A stretch of 64,000 nucleotides of DNA, taken from contig NZ_QCZK02000038.1 of NCBI RefSeq assembly GCF_003347595.2, positions 104,354 to 168,353 on the forward strand, in the 5' to 3' direction. The position numbers and the translations under genes are program-made. Under the pieces are notes generated by a model. It was not told where the DNA came from. It worked only from the letters and a program-made list of their open reading frames with translations, and did not search any database. The stretch is from Botryobacter ruber. Its GTDB lineage: Bacteria > Bacteroidota > Bacteroidia > Cytophagales > Hymenobacteraceae. Within the stretch, counting starts at the first letter, position 1. The number at the start of each line of letters is the position of its first letter. Positions 8,428 to 16,378 of the stretch are shown piece by piece.

Positions 8428-8601
8428 GGAGTAGGGTTAAAATACGATATTCAAATTTATGATGTTGGTGGTGTGGATATTATGTGTATTAAATTAAAGT
8501 TGTAGTAGAGCATAGTTTGCTGCTTTTTTTGCTTTGACAGCTCCATGTAAACAGCCTGCGGGTGTGTTTTTCTGCAGGATAATAGTATCCCTTTTGGTGT
8601 C

Positions 8602-9033
8602 ATGATAGAGAGAATTAAACAACTAATGGAGGCGAAAAGCCTTTCTTCCACACAGTTCGCCGACGGGATAGAAGTGCCCCGGGCCATTGTCAGTCACATA
8701 CTTAGCGGCAGAAATAAACCGAGCCTGGATGTGGTGATGAAGATTCTGGATGCCCACCGCGATGTAAATATGGACTGGCTTTTACTGGGAGAAGGGGAGA
8801 TGCTAAAGAAATTAGCAGCTGATTCTGTAGCTGCAAACGCTCCGGAAGCGCTCCGGGCCAAAACTGCAGCCCCTGCAACGGAAGTTACGGTCGAAGAAGA
8901 GCCCGTGGAAAAAGTACAAAAACCTGAGAAGGTAGAAACCAAAAGACCTGTGGCCAAACAGGCTGGCAAAACCATTGAGCGCATCATCATCTTTTACGAC
9001 GACAAGACTTTTGACACCTACAGCCCCGTCTGA
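8602..9033 (+). CDS. XRE-family helix-turn-helix regulator
   Basis: 143 aa. Residues 1-55 form an HTH_3 domain: IERIKQLMEAKSLSSTQFA, the recognition helix around VPRAIVSHILSGRNKPS, then DVVMKIL. This is followed by NMDWLLLGEGEM, typical of Bacteroidota one-component regulators. The middle (70-125) is low-complexity and rich in Ala, Glu, Lys and Pro, probably a linker. The C-terminal IERIIIFYDDKTFDTYSP recurs in this family, but its role is unknown to me. It lies just upstream of the cbb3 locus in the same direction, but separated by 474 bp with repeats, so co-transcription is doubtful. Confidence 0.85.
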   Translation: MIERIKQLMEAKSLSSTQFADGIEVPRAIVSHILSGRNKPSLDVVMKILDAHRDVNMDWLLLGEGEMLKKLAADSVAANAPEALRAKTAAPATEVTVEEEPVEKVQKPEKVETKRPVAKQAGKTIERIIIFYDDKTFDTYSPV

Positions 9034-9054
9034 ACCTGAAGCACATTCGGTCCC

Positions 9055-9100
9055 GGGTGGTGCTGTGGCAATGGTGGCAGCTGCAGATAACATTTCCCTT
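9055..9100 (+). repeat. Dispersed repeat, copy 3 (variant B)
   Basis: Diverged copy. From 9067 it reads GGCAATGGTGGCAGCTGCAG and then a CATTTCCCTT tail. The same variant, including the TTTCCCTT tail, recurs at 35901-35936, so it forms a subfamily. Confidence 0.6.
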
Positions 9101-9129
9101 CATTTTTTGTATATAAACTTCCCAAAAGA

Positions 9130-9162
9130 GGTGCAGTGGGTGTAGAGGCTGGTGCAGCAGCG
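9130..9162 (+). repeat. Dispersed repeat, copy 4 (degenerate)
   Basis: Partial match: GTGCAGTGGGTGTAGAGGCT followed by GGTGCAGCAGC. It is recognisable from the ends, while the middle has diverged from the core. Confidence 0.5.
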
Positions 9163-9224
9163 TTTTACTTAGCTGTAAATTCTAAAAACGATAGCCCTGC
9201 CTGCTGCACTTGCCTGCACGCATG

Positions 9225-9255
9225 TTTCTGCTGCAGCCACCACAGCCTCTCCTCC
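9225..9255 (-). repeat. Dispersed repeat, copy 5 (degenerate)
   Basis: Minus-orientation copy beginning TTTCTGCTGCAGCCACCACA on the plus strand. The distal CACTGC block is changed to a CTCTCC-rich stretch. Confidence 0.55.
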
Positions 9256-9437
9256 CGCTGCTTCTGCAACATCCTTCCCCAGAAATCCCTCCTTCACTAT
9301 TTAAGCGGCGAGTGTTTGTTTCTTGCTGGTTCCTGTCTTCTCTTTTCAGGGTGATTGTCAATGTTTAAACGGTTAATAGCTAATCACATAGTGTCAAATT
9401 GAATGCTTCATGTATTGATGAGGATCAGCATCTGAAC

Positions 9438-9480
9438 TGACCTACGTCATCTTTCAGGGGCAGGGATTAAGTTAATTTTG
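9438..9480 (+). promoter_or_regulatory. CRP/FNR-type site and -7 element of ccoI
   Basis: The palindrome TGACCTACGTCA is at 9438-9449, followed by TCTTTC. The -7 element TAATTTTG (Bacteroidota consensus TAnnTTTG) is at 9473-9480. The palindrome centre is 36.5 bp from the end of the -7 element, compatible with a class II activator position near -41.5. The same layout occurs before ccoNO. Confidence 0.65.
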
Positions 9481-9507
9481 TAATTCCTGGAATTGAAAAA
9501 ATCAGAC

Positions 9508-11913
9508 ATGAAAGCTGTCTTAAAAACAAATATTCAAAACTGTTACCACTGCGGCGACACCTGTGCCGAGGCACCCATCGTGGTAAATGAGAAGGTGTTC
9601 TGCTGCGATGGCTGTAAAGCGGTGTATGAGCTGCTGGAAGAGAATAACCTCTGTACCTACTATAACCTGGAGCAGAACCCGGGCATTACGGGCAAAGAAC
9701 CGGTGGCCGAAGCACGCTTTGCCTACCTCGACTATGCGGGTGTAGAAACGCAGCTGCTGAACTTTAAGAACGATACGATTGGCAAGCTAACCTTTTACAT
9801 TCCGCAGATGCACTGCAGTTCCTGTATCTGGCTGCTCGAAAACCTGTTCAAGCTGAACCGGGGAATTGCGGAGACAACGGTGAATTTTATGCGGAAAGAG
9901 GTCGCTATTACCTACTTCCACCAGAAAACAAGCCTGCGGGAAGTGGTACAGCTGCTGGCGCGCATCGGGTATGAGCCTGCTATCACGCTGGCTGATACCG
10001 ATGGAAAGAAGGAAAACAAGCAAAACCGGACGCTTATCTATAAGCTGGGAATCGCAGGCTTCTGCTTTGGCAATGTCATGTTGCTGGCCTTCCCGGATTA
10101 CCTGGCGGTAACAGAGGGCTTGCAACGCACCTTTGGCTCGTTCTTTGGCTATTTAAGCCTTCTCCTGTCGGTGCCTGTGCTCCTGTACAGCGCCCGCGGG
10201 TTCTTTACCTCCGCGCTGGAAGGGATAAAGCAGCGGCTGGTAAACATCGACCTGCCTATTGCCACCGGTTTGCTGGCCCTCTTCTTCGTGAGCCTCTACG
10301 ACATCGTAACGGGCAGCGGTCCCGGTTACCTCGACTCCTTTACGGGGCTGGTGTTTTTCATGCTGATCGGGAAATACTTTCAGCAGCGGACCTACGACAC
10401 CCTATCCTTCGATCGGGATTACACTTCCTATTTCCCGGTTTCGGTAACGGTGCTGAAAGAAGACGGAACAGAAGATTCGATGCCTGTCCGGAACCTGAAA
10501 ATAGGCGACCGCATCCGTATCCGGAACCAGGAGCTCATTCCCGCCGATGCCATCCTGCTGCGGGGCACCGCCATGATCGACTACAGCTTTGTTTCCGGCG
10601 AATCGGAGCCGGTGGAGAAAGTGGTGGGCGAGGTAATTTACGCCGGCGGGCGCCAGGTAGGAGAGAGCGTGGAGCTGGAAGTGGTCAAAGAAGTGTCGCA
10701 GGGCTACCTGACGCAGCTCTGGAACGACAGTGCCTTCTCCAAAAGCAAGGAGCAGTCGGTGGCGACCTACGCCAACGTGGCTGGCAAGTGGTTTATCATC
10801 GTTACCCTGCTGGTGGCGGCGGGTTCGCTCTTCTACTGGGTGCCGCGCGATGCGGATATGGCCATTAAAGCCTTTACTTCGGTGCTGATTATTGCCTGTC
10901 CCTGTGCCTTGTCGCTGGCTACGCCGTTTGTACACGGCCACACCATGCGGGTGTTCGGAAAAAATAAATTCTACCTGAAAAACACGGCGGTGGTCGAAAC
11001 GCTGGCTAAAATTGACACGGTGGTATTCGATAAAACCGGTACCCTAACCGAGCCCAGCGCCGCCGAGATAACTTACACAGGAAAAGCGCTTTCAGGTGCG
11101 CAGGAGCAAGGAGTACTTTCAGTGCTGCGCCACTCCACGCACCCGCTGAGCCAGCGTATTGGCCAGGTGCTGCAGGGCGAAGCGCTGGAAGTGCAGCACT
11201 TCCAGGAATATGCCGGAAAAGGACTGGCCGGCGAGGTAAACGGGATGCTGGTGCGAATTGGTTCAGCTGCTTACTTGGGTGTGCCGGTTGAAAAGGGGCA
11301 GGATGCCCTCAAAACAACCGTGTACATTTCAGTTGACGGGGTAGTGCTGGGCTACTACACTTTCTTTAACGTGTACCGGCAAGGGTTGCGGGAAATTCTC
11401 AGCGACCTGAGCGATAAGCAGCTGGCCGTACTTTCCGGGGACAACAACCACGAGGAGGCGCGCCTGAAAGAACTGTTGGGAGCAGAAGCTGCGCTGAACT
11501 TTAACCAGTCGCCGGTGCAGAAGCTGGAATACATTCAGCGCCTGAAAAACAAGAACCGGCAGGTACTGATGGTGGGTGACGGGCTGAACGACGCAGGCGC
11601 CCTAAAGCAAAGCGACGCCGGTATCGCCCTCACAAACAGCGTCACCAACTTCTCGCCCTCCTGTGATGCCATCCTGGATGCATCGGCATTCGATAAGCTG
11701 AGCAAGTTCCTGGCTTTCTCCAAAAAGACGATGACTATTATCCTGGCCACGTTTGCAGTGTCGCTAATCTATAATGTTGTTGGCCTGACACTGGCCGTGC
11801 AGGGGCTGTTTACACCCATTGCATCCGCCATTCTCATGCCTATCAGCTCGCTGAGTGTTATCATTTTTGCCACCCTCTCCGTCAGGTTCGCCGCTAAACG
11901 GGCCGGTTTATAG
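9508..11913 (+). CDS. ccoI: Cu+-exporting P1B-type ATPase, CcoI/FixI type
   Basis: 801 aa from the ATG at 9508. A TTG at 9493 is also in frame but less likely. The N-terminus has a Cys-rich metal-binding region (CYHCGDTC at 12-19, then CC-x2-C around 32-36) typical of the cbb3-associated branch. It is followed by a heavy-metal-associated domain with MHCSSC (101-106), transmembrane helices from about 180, SGES (363-366) in the actuator domain, the CPC ion-binding motif (464-466), DKTGT (508-512) and GDGLND. Family role: delivers copper across the inner membrane for cbb3 oxidase assembly. First gene of the cco locus, with its own regulatory region. Confidence 0.94.
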   Translation: MKAVLKTNIQNCYHCGDTCAEAPIVVNEKVFCCDGCKAVYELLEENNLCTYYNLEQNPGITGKEPVAEARFAYLDYAGVETQLLNFKNDTIGKLTFYIPQMHCSSCIWLLENLFKLNRGIAETTVNFMRKEVAITYFHQKTSLREVVQLLARIGYEPAITLADTDGKKENKQNRTLIYKLGIAGFCFGNVMLLAFPDYLAVTEGLQRTFGSFFGYLSLLLSVPVLLYSARGFFTSALEGIKQRLVNIDLPIATGLLALFFVSLYDIVTGSGPGYLDSFTGLVFFMLIGKYFQQRTYDTLSFDRDYTSYFPVSVTVLKEDGTEDSMPVRNLKIGDRIRIRNQELIPADAILLRGTAMIDYSFVSGESEPVEKVVGEVIYAGGRQVGESVELEVVKEVSQGYLTQLWNDSAFSKSKEQSVATYANVAGKWFIIVTLLVAAGSLFYWVPRDADMAIKAFTSVLIIACPCALSLATPFVHGHTMRVFGKNKFYLKNTAVVETLAKIDTVVFDKTGTLTEPSAAEITYTGKALSGAQEQGVLSVLRHSTHPLSQRIGQVLQGEALEVQHFQEYAGKGLAGEVNGMLVRIGSAAYLGVPVEKGQDALKTTVYISVDGVVLGYYTFFNVYRQGLREILSDLSDKQLAVLSGDNNHEEARLKELLGAEAALNFNQSPVQKLEYIQRLKNKNRQVLMVGDGLNDAGALKQSDAGIALTNSVTNFSPSCDAILDASAFDKLSKFLAFSKKTMTIILATFAVSLIYNVVGLTLAVQGLFTPIASAILMPISSLSVIIFATLSVRFAAKRAGL

Positions 11914-11917
11914 TGCC

Positions 11918-12075
11918 ACTGCCGCAAGTTTAGCGACAGCGTAACTTGTGGCTCTTATAGTGGAAGCTTTCAGCTTCCGTGTTACATACTGCTTTACCTG
12001 CAGACCTGCATTTGCAAGTTGAAAACTTGCTGTATAGAAAGCCACAAGTTACGCTGTCGCTAAACTTGCGGCAGT
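11918..12075. repeat. 158-bp inverted-repeat element with perfect 35-bp arms
   Basis: The left arm 11918-11952 is the exact reverse complement of the right arm 12041-12075. Two smaller palindromes lie inside: GGAAGCTTTCAGCTTCC (about 11963-11979) and GCAAGTTGAAAACTTGC (12014-12030). It starts 5 bp after the ccoI stop and ends 31 bp before ccoS. No reading frame is carried. A related element with the same inner palindromes lies at 35737-35877, so this is a small non-coding mobile or REP-like family. Confidence 0.85.
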
Positions 12076-12106
12076 ATTAACTTTCTAACTCTTAATTTTA
12101 TACGTC

Positions 12107-12295
12107 ATGTTCATTATCTTCTTACTAATAGGAATAAGCGTAACAGTAGCGGGTTGCTTCTTAGGCGCTTTTCTGTGGGCTGTTCGCTCGGGGCAGTACG
12201 ACGACGATTACACACCCGCCGTCCGGATGCTTTTCGAAAATGAAACTACCCTGGCGAACGGAAAGCCGGAACCGGGCAAACCAAAAACTGCCTGA
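12107..12295 (+). CDS. ccoS: cbb3 oxidase assembly protein CcoS
   Basis: 62 aa. One N-terminal transmembrane helix (MFIIFLLIGISVTVAGCFLG) is followed by FLWAVRSGQYDDDYTPAVRM, the diagnostic CcoS segment. Family role: needed for cofactor insertion into cbb3 oxidase. It lies between ccoI and ccoNO, the common Bacteroidota order. The inverted repeat before it and the regulatory site after it suggest it ends the ccoI unit. Confidence 0.92.
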   Translation: MFIIFLLIGISVTVAGCFLGAFLWAVRSGQYDDDYTPAVRMLFENETTLANGKPEPGKPKTA

Positions 12296-12331
12296 TTAGA
12301 GGCGTGATGCCCTGCTTTTAGCAGGCTAAAC

Positions 12332-12364
12332 TTTGCTGCACCAGCCACCAAAGCCACTGCTCCT
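12332..12364 (-). repeat. Dispersed repeat, copy 6
   Basis: Minus-orientation copy reading TTTGCTGCACCAGCCACCAA then AGCCACTGCTCCT on the plus strand, two or three changes from the core. It lies between ccoS and the ccoNO regulatory site. Confidence 0.75.
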
Positions 12365-12430
12365 GGTTTTCACTGGTTGCCGGCTATACAATCTGCAGAC
12401 GCAGCAACTGATGACAATCAGCTCCGCAGG

Positions 12431-12473
12431 TGACTTTCGTCATCTTTTTTAAGGCCCATCTTTTCCAATTTTG
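12431..12473 (+). promoter_or_regulatory. CRP/FNR-type site and -7 element of ccoNO
   Basis: The palindrome TGACTTTCGTCA is at 12431-12442, followed by TCTTTT. A -7-like element, CAATTTTG, is at 12466-12473. The spacing from the palindrome centre to the end of the -7 element is 36.5 bp, identical to the ccoI site. The start codon is 84 bp further on. Confidence 0.65.
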
Positions 12474-12556
12474 TAGCGTCGAATTTTATGAAAACATCAA
12501 GCAAATAATAAAAATCAACAAATCGAAACTTTTAAACCTAATGGAGGACACCGCAC

Positions 12557-14749
12557 ATGTCAACTAAAGTAGCAGTCGATGAACGCGCTCTCAGGAGCAT
12601 AGCGCCGCCCAGAGTCGAGGACCAGGATGCGCCGGTGACGTTCTTCTACGACAACAAGATCGTCAGAAACTTTGCCATTGCCTCGGTTTTCTGGGGTATT
12701 GCCGGTATGATCATCGGAACGCTGATCGCCTTTCAACTGGCGAACCCGGACCTGAACATGGGCACCCAGTACACCACGTTTGGCCGTATCAGGCCCTTGC
12801 ACACCAATGCCGTTATTTTCGCGTTTGTGGGCAATGCCATTTTTATGGGCGTTTACTACTCGCTGCAGCGCCTCTGCAAAGCCCGCATGTACAGCGATTT
12901 GCTCAGCAAACTCAACTTCTGGGGCTGGCAACTCATAATCGTAGCTGCTCTTATCACGCTTCCCTTAGGTATTACCACTTCTAAAGAATATGCTGAGCTG
13001 GAGTGGCCTATCGACATCGCTATCACGCTGGTATGGGTGGTGTTCGGCTGGAATATGTTCGGTACCATTGCCCGTCGTCGCGAAAAGCACATGTACGTAG
13101 CTATCTGGTTCTACATTGCCACCTTCCTGACGGTAGCCGTGCTGCACATTGTGAACTCCTACGAAATGCCGGTTAACTTCCTGAAGAGCTACTCGGGTTA
13201 TGCCGGGGTGCAGGATGCACTGGTACAGTGGTGGTATGGCCACAACGCGGTGGCATTCTTCCTGACTACCCCGTTCCTGGGCCTGATGTATTACTTCCTG
13301 CCAAAAGCGGCCAATCGCCCGGTGTACTCTTACCGCCTCTCTATCATCCACTTCTGGTCGCTGATCTTTATTTACATCTGGGCCGGACCGCACCACCTGC
13401 TGTATACTGCCCTGCCTGACTGGGCACAGTCGCTGGGGGTTGTGTTCTCCGTCATGCTGATTGCCCCTAGCTGGGGTGGTATGATCAACGGTCTGCTCAC
13501 GCTGCGCGGCGCCTGGGACAAGGTGCGCGAAGAGCCGGTGCTGAAGTTCATGGTCGTTGCCATCACGGCTTACGGTATGGCTACGTTCGAAGGTCCGATG
13601 CTGTCGCTGAAAAACGTAAACGCCATCGCCCACTTCACCGACTGGATTGTAGCACACGTGCACGTAGGTGCCCTGGGCTGGAACGGCTTCCTGACCTTCG
13701 CGTTGCTTTACTGGCTGTTCCCGCGCCTGTATAATGTAAAGCTGCACTCTAAAAAACTGGCGAATACACACTTCTGGCTGGGTACGTTGGGTATCCTGTT
13801 CTATGCTATCCCGATGTACTGGGCCGGCTTTACCCAGGGCCTGATGTGGAAACAGTTCACAGCAGAAGGTACGCTGCAGTACCCTAACTTTCTGGAGACT
13901 GTGCTACAGATCGTGCCGATGTACTACATGCGCGGTATTGGCGGGGTGCTGTACCTGAGCGGGGTGTTCCTGATGGTGTACAACCTGTACAAAACAGCCA
14001 AAGCCGGAAGCCTGATTGGCGATGAGCCAGCCGTAGCGCCTGCTATTGTAAAAGAGCAGAGCCACAACGCTGGTCACTGGCACAGCTGGATCGAGAAGCG
14101 TCCGACGCAAATGGCGATCTGGGCGACCGTAGCAATCCTGATTGGTGGCCTGGTAGAGTTTATCCCGGCCTTCGTTATCAAATCAAACGTGCCTACTATT
14201 GACAGCGTGAAGCCTTACACGGCGCTGGAACTGCAGGGCCGCGACCTGTACATCAAAGAAGGTTGCGTGAACTGCCACACCCAAATGGTTCGTCCGTTCC
14301 GTTCCGAAACCGAACGTTACGGCGAGTACTCCAAAGCAGGCGAGTTCGTGTACGACCACAACTTCCTGTGGGGCTCCAAGCGTACCGGTCCGGATTTGCA
14401 CCGGGTAGGAGGCAAGTACCCGCACTCCTGGCACTACCACCACATGCTCGACCCAACGTCTATGTCGCCAGGCTCTATCATGCCGCCTTACCCTTGGTTG
14501 TTTGAGCAGGAAATTGATCTGAACACCACACAGGATAAACTGAAGACGCTGAAAAAGCTGGGTGTGCCTTACGAAGACGAATATATCGCGAATGCGAACC
14601 AGGAACTCGTAATGCAGGCCGACCAGATAACAGCCGACCTGGCGAAGGAAGGACTGGAAGTAAAGCCTGAAGCGGAGATCGTAGCCCTGATTGCTTACCT
14701 GCAACGCCTGGGTACCGACATCAAGGTAAAAGCAGAAGCAGCGGAATAA
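12557..14749 (+). CDS. ccoNO: Fused cbb3 cytochrome c oxidase subunits I and II (CcoNO)
   Basis: 730 aa. Residues 1 to about 480 are CcoN, the heme-copper oxidase catalytic subunit: many transmembrane helices, haem and CuB histidines in the WWYGHNAVAFFLT and WAGPHHLLYT blocks, and HFTDWIVAHVHVGALGWNG. After a linker, a new transmembrane helix (about 515-535) starts the CcoO part, with haem c motif CVNCH (570-574), the MVRPFRSETERYGEYS block, and GSIMPPYPW supplying the Met ligand. Fusion of the two subunits is common in Bacteroidota. It reduces O2 at low oxygen and contributes to proton-motive force. Confidence 0.96.
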   Translation: MSTKVAVDERALRSIAPPRVEDQDAPVTFFYDNKIVRNFAIASVFWGIAGMIIGTLIAFQLANPDLNMGTQYTTFGRIRPLHTNAVIFAFVGNAIFMGVYYSLQRLCKARMYSDLLSKLNFWGWQLIIVAALITLPLGITTSKEYAELEWPIDIAITLVWVVFGWNMFGTIARRREKHMYVAIWFYIATFLTVAVLHIVNSYEMPVNFLKSYSGYAGVQDALVQWWYGHNAVAFFLTTPFLGLMYYFLPKAANRPVYSYRLSIIHFWSLIFIYIWAGPHHLLYTALPDWAQSLGVVFSVMLIAPSWGGMINGLLTLRGAWDKVREEPVLKFMVVAITAYGMATFEGPMLSLKNVNAIAHFTDWIVAHVHVGALGWNGFLTFALLYWLFPRLYNVKLHSKKLANTHFWLGTLGILFYAIPMYWAGFTQGLMWKQFTAEGTLQYPNFLETVLQIVPMYYMRGIGGVLYLSGVFLMVYNLYKTAKAGSLIGDEPAVAPAIVKEQSHNAGHWHSWIEKRPTQMAIWATVAILIGGLVEFIPAFVIKSNVPTIDSVKPYTALELQGRDLYIKEGCVNCHTQMVRPFRSETERYGEYSKAGEFVYDHNFLWGSKRTGPDLHRVGGKYPHSWHYHHMLDPTSMSPGSIMPPYPWLFEQEIDLNTTQDKLKTLKKLGVPYEDEYIANANQELVMQADQITADLAKEGLEVKPEAEIVALIAYLQRLGTDIKVKAEAAE

Positions 14750-14852
14750 TATAAATGAACGACAGACAACGGCAGCCAGGCGAAAGTCAACCCTGGTGGC
14801 ATAGCACGTTGATAATTAACCTGCTGCCACTTGTCTCTTAAAGTCTGAAATT

Positions 14853-15050
14853 ATGTATAAGAATGTTTTGCAAGCCATAGACGGCATAGCGATATACCCA
14901 CTCATCTCATTTTCCATCTTCTTTTTATTTTTTCTGGGTCTGCTGCTGTATGTCGTGCTGATGGATAAGAAATATGTAGAGACCATGAGCAGCCTGGCCT
15001 GCTCTGCAGAAGATGATGCTAACCCTAAAACAGGAGGCAATAACGCATGA
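14853..15050 (+). CDS. ccoQ: cbb3 oxidase small subunit CcoQ
   Basis: 65 aa. It has a single central transmembrane helix (ISFSIFFLFFLGLLLYVVLM) followed by DKKYVETMSSLACS, the usual CcoQ layout. Its stop overlaps the start of ccoP (ATGA, 15047-15050), so translation is coupled. CcoQ family members stabilise the oxidase complex. Short and weakly conserved, so the identification leans on position and topology. Confidence 0.85.
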   Translation: MYKNVLQAIDGIAIYPLISFSIFFLFFLGLLLYVVLMDKKYVETMSSLACSAEDDANPKTGGNNA

Positions 15051-16255
15051 AAGCACTACAAATAGTAAAAAGAGGTAGCCTGTCCCTGTTAGCTGCAGGG
15101 TTGCTGCTTACGGCAGGAAATCCTGCCCAGGCGCAGGATGCTGTTGCGGGAAAGAAAGTTTTTGAATCAAACTGTGTCGCCTGCCACAGCATCGACGCCA
15201 AACTGGTAGGGCCGGCCCTGAAAGATGTACACAAACGCCGCGGCGACGAATGGATTGTGAAGTTCATCAGCAATTCGCAGGAACTGGTAAAAGCCGGTGA
15301 TAAGGATGCGGTGGCGCTTTACGAGCAGTTCAACAAAATTCCGATGCCAAGCTTTGCCGGCACCCTGTCGGAAGATGACATAAAAAATGTAATTGCTTAT
15401 ATCAAAGAGGCCAGCGATGCTCCCGCCCAGGCAGTAGCTGAGACCCCTGCAACACCGGTTGCCGGAGATCCGGGCACCACGCAGACTGCTGCAACAGATG
15501 TTGCTTTTGCAGATCTTCCGCCGGTGTTTCTTTTCACGCTGGCGCTGGCTGCACTGGTGCTGCTGCTCGTTGTAGCTATTATTGTAACGCTGGTGCGCCT
15601 GTTCGTTCCGATGATGGGCGACTCGATCTACGACGAAGATTTCCGCGAGTCATGGGCCGGCCGTTTGCTGTTCCTGCTGCGCGGCGACACCTCCGTCGTG
15701 ACTGGCAAAGCCAAAGACGTTATTCACTCTAACCACGATTTCGACGGCATACAGGAATACGACAACGACCTGCCGCCCTGGTGGAAGTACATGTTCTATG
15801 TCTCGATTGTATTCGCAATTGGCTATATGCTGCACTTCCACGTGTTCAATACCGGTGCCCTGATGGCGCAGGAATACGAGCTGGAGATGGAGCAGGCGGC
15901 GATACTGGCTGCCAAAAACGCCGAAGATCCGAATGCGGTTACCAACTACGAAGTGCTCACAGCTGCTGCAGCGCTTGAGTCGGGCAAAACCTTGTTCCTG
16001 CAGAACTGTGCTGCCTGCCACGGCCAGGAGGCACAGGGTTCCGTTGGTCCGAACCTGACCGACGAGTACTGGCTGCACGGCGGCGACGTGAACGACATCT
16101 TCAAGACAGTAAAGTTTGGTGTACCCGCCAAAGGCATGGTGCCCTGGCAAGGGAAGCTGACCAAAGACCAGATCCTGGAAGTGAGCAGCTATATCTTATC
16201 CTTACAGGGTTCTAACCCGGCAAACGCCAAAGAACCGCAAGGAGAGAAAATGTAA
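15047..16255 (+). CDS. ccoP: cbb3 oxidase diheme subunit CcoP with N-terminal cytochrome domain
   Basis: 402 aa with an unusual order. A signal-like segment (about 10-29, ending AQA) precedes a class I cytochrome c domain (30-123, CVACH 43-47, probable Met ligand in KIPMPSF). Then come a Pro/Ala/Thr-rich linker, a transmembrane helix (157-184), a cytoplasmic loop carrying the CcoP_N signature (DSIYDEDFRESW and DGIQEYDNDLPPWW), a second helix (248-268), and a C-terminal cytochrome domain with CAACH (321-325) and GMVPWQG. Classical CcoP has both haems after the helix. Here one lies on each side, and both would face the periplasm if the signal is cleaved or acts as an anchor. Confidence 0.92.
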   Translation: MKALQIVKRGSLSLLAAGLLLTAGNPAQAQDAVAGKKVFESNCVACHSIDAKLVGPALKDVHKRRGDEWIVKFISNSQELVKAGDKDAVALYEQFNKIPMPSFAGTLSEDDIKNVIAYIKEASDAPAQAVAETPATPVAGDPGTTQTAATDVAFADLPPVFLFTLALAALVLLLVVAIIVTLVRLFVPMMGDSIYDEDFRESWAGRLLFLLRGDTSVVTGKAKDVIHSNHDFDGIQEYDNDLPPWWKYMFYVSIVFAIGYMLHFHVFNTGALMAQEYELEMEQAAILAAKNAEDPNAVTNYEVLTAAAALESGKTLFLQNCAACHGQEAQGSVGPNLTDEYWLHGGDVNDIFKTVKFGVPAKGMVPWQGKLTKDQILEVSSYILSLQGSNPANAKEPQGEKM

Positions 16256-16257
16256 AT

Positions 16258-16340
16258 TTAAGTTAAGAGTTAAAAGTGAAGAGTTAAAAGTGTTATACAG
16301 CAATCAACTCATAACTTTTAACTCTTAACTCTCAACTTAA
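16258..16340. repeat. AT-rich inverted repeat between ccoP and ccoG
   Basis: TTAAGTTAAGAGTTAAAAGT (16258-16277) and the matching AT-rich block 16311-16340 are imperfect reverse complements, with an extra internal direct repeat of GAGTTAAAAGTG. A long AT hairpin begins right after the ccoP stop. It could limit read-through, but there is no GC stem, so it is not a standard terminator. Confidence 0.7.
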
Positions 16341-16378
16341 AATAAGGCAGGATTAATATCCGCACAAATTAAACTGCC

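Larger units (their letters stand above)
7958..8601. other. Gene-free region with DnaA-box palindrome and AT-rich stretch
   Basis: 644 bp with no credible gene. In order it holds the cupredoxin terminator (7984-8023), a DnaA-box-like TTATCCATG (8214), the 36-bp DnaA-box palindrome (8231-8266), an AT-rich stretch (about 8325-8460) with the TGTTTACAAA inverted repeat (8398-8427), another DnaA-like box on the minus strand (TGTGGATAT, 8472-8480), and the leader of the XRE regulator gene. The layout resembles a DnaA-binding locus, but origin function is not shown. Confidence 0.55.
9034..9507. other. Repeat-rich gap before ccoI
   Basis: 474 bp holding three degenerate copies of the dispersed repeat (9055-9100, 9130-9162, 9225-9255), then the regulatory region of ccoI with a TGAC-N4-GTCA palindrome and a -7 element. 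The 72-codon ORF beginning near 9136 is made partly of repeat sequence and is not credible. Confidence 0.6.

Noticed and set aside
7958..8601. Definite chromosomal origin (oriC) call
   Set aside because: Two perfect and two imperfect DnaA boxes with an AT-rich stretch are suggestive, but skew data and dnaA location are not available, so it is reported only as a candidate.
9136..9354. 72-codon plus-strand ORF downstream of the XRE gene
   Set aside because: Made largely of two degenerate copies of the dispersed repeat; the apparent Ala/Gly/Val content reflects the repeat.
12965..13771. 268-codon antisense ORF inside ccoNO
   Set aside because: Opposite strongly conserved CcoN sequence; the translation is not protein-like for any family I know.
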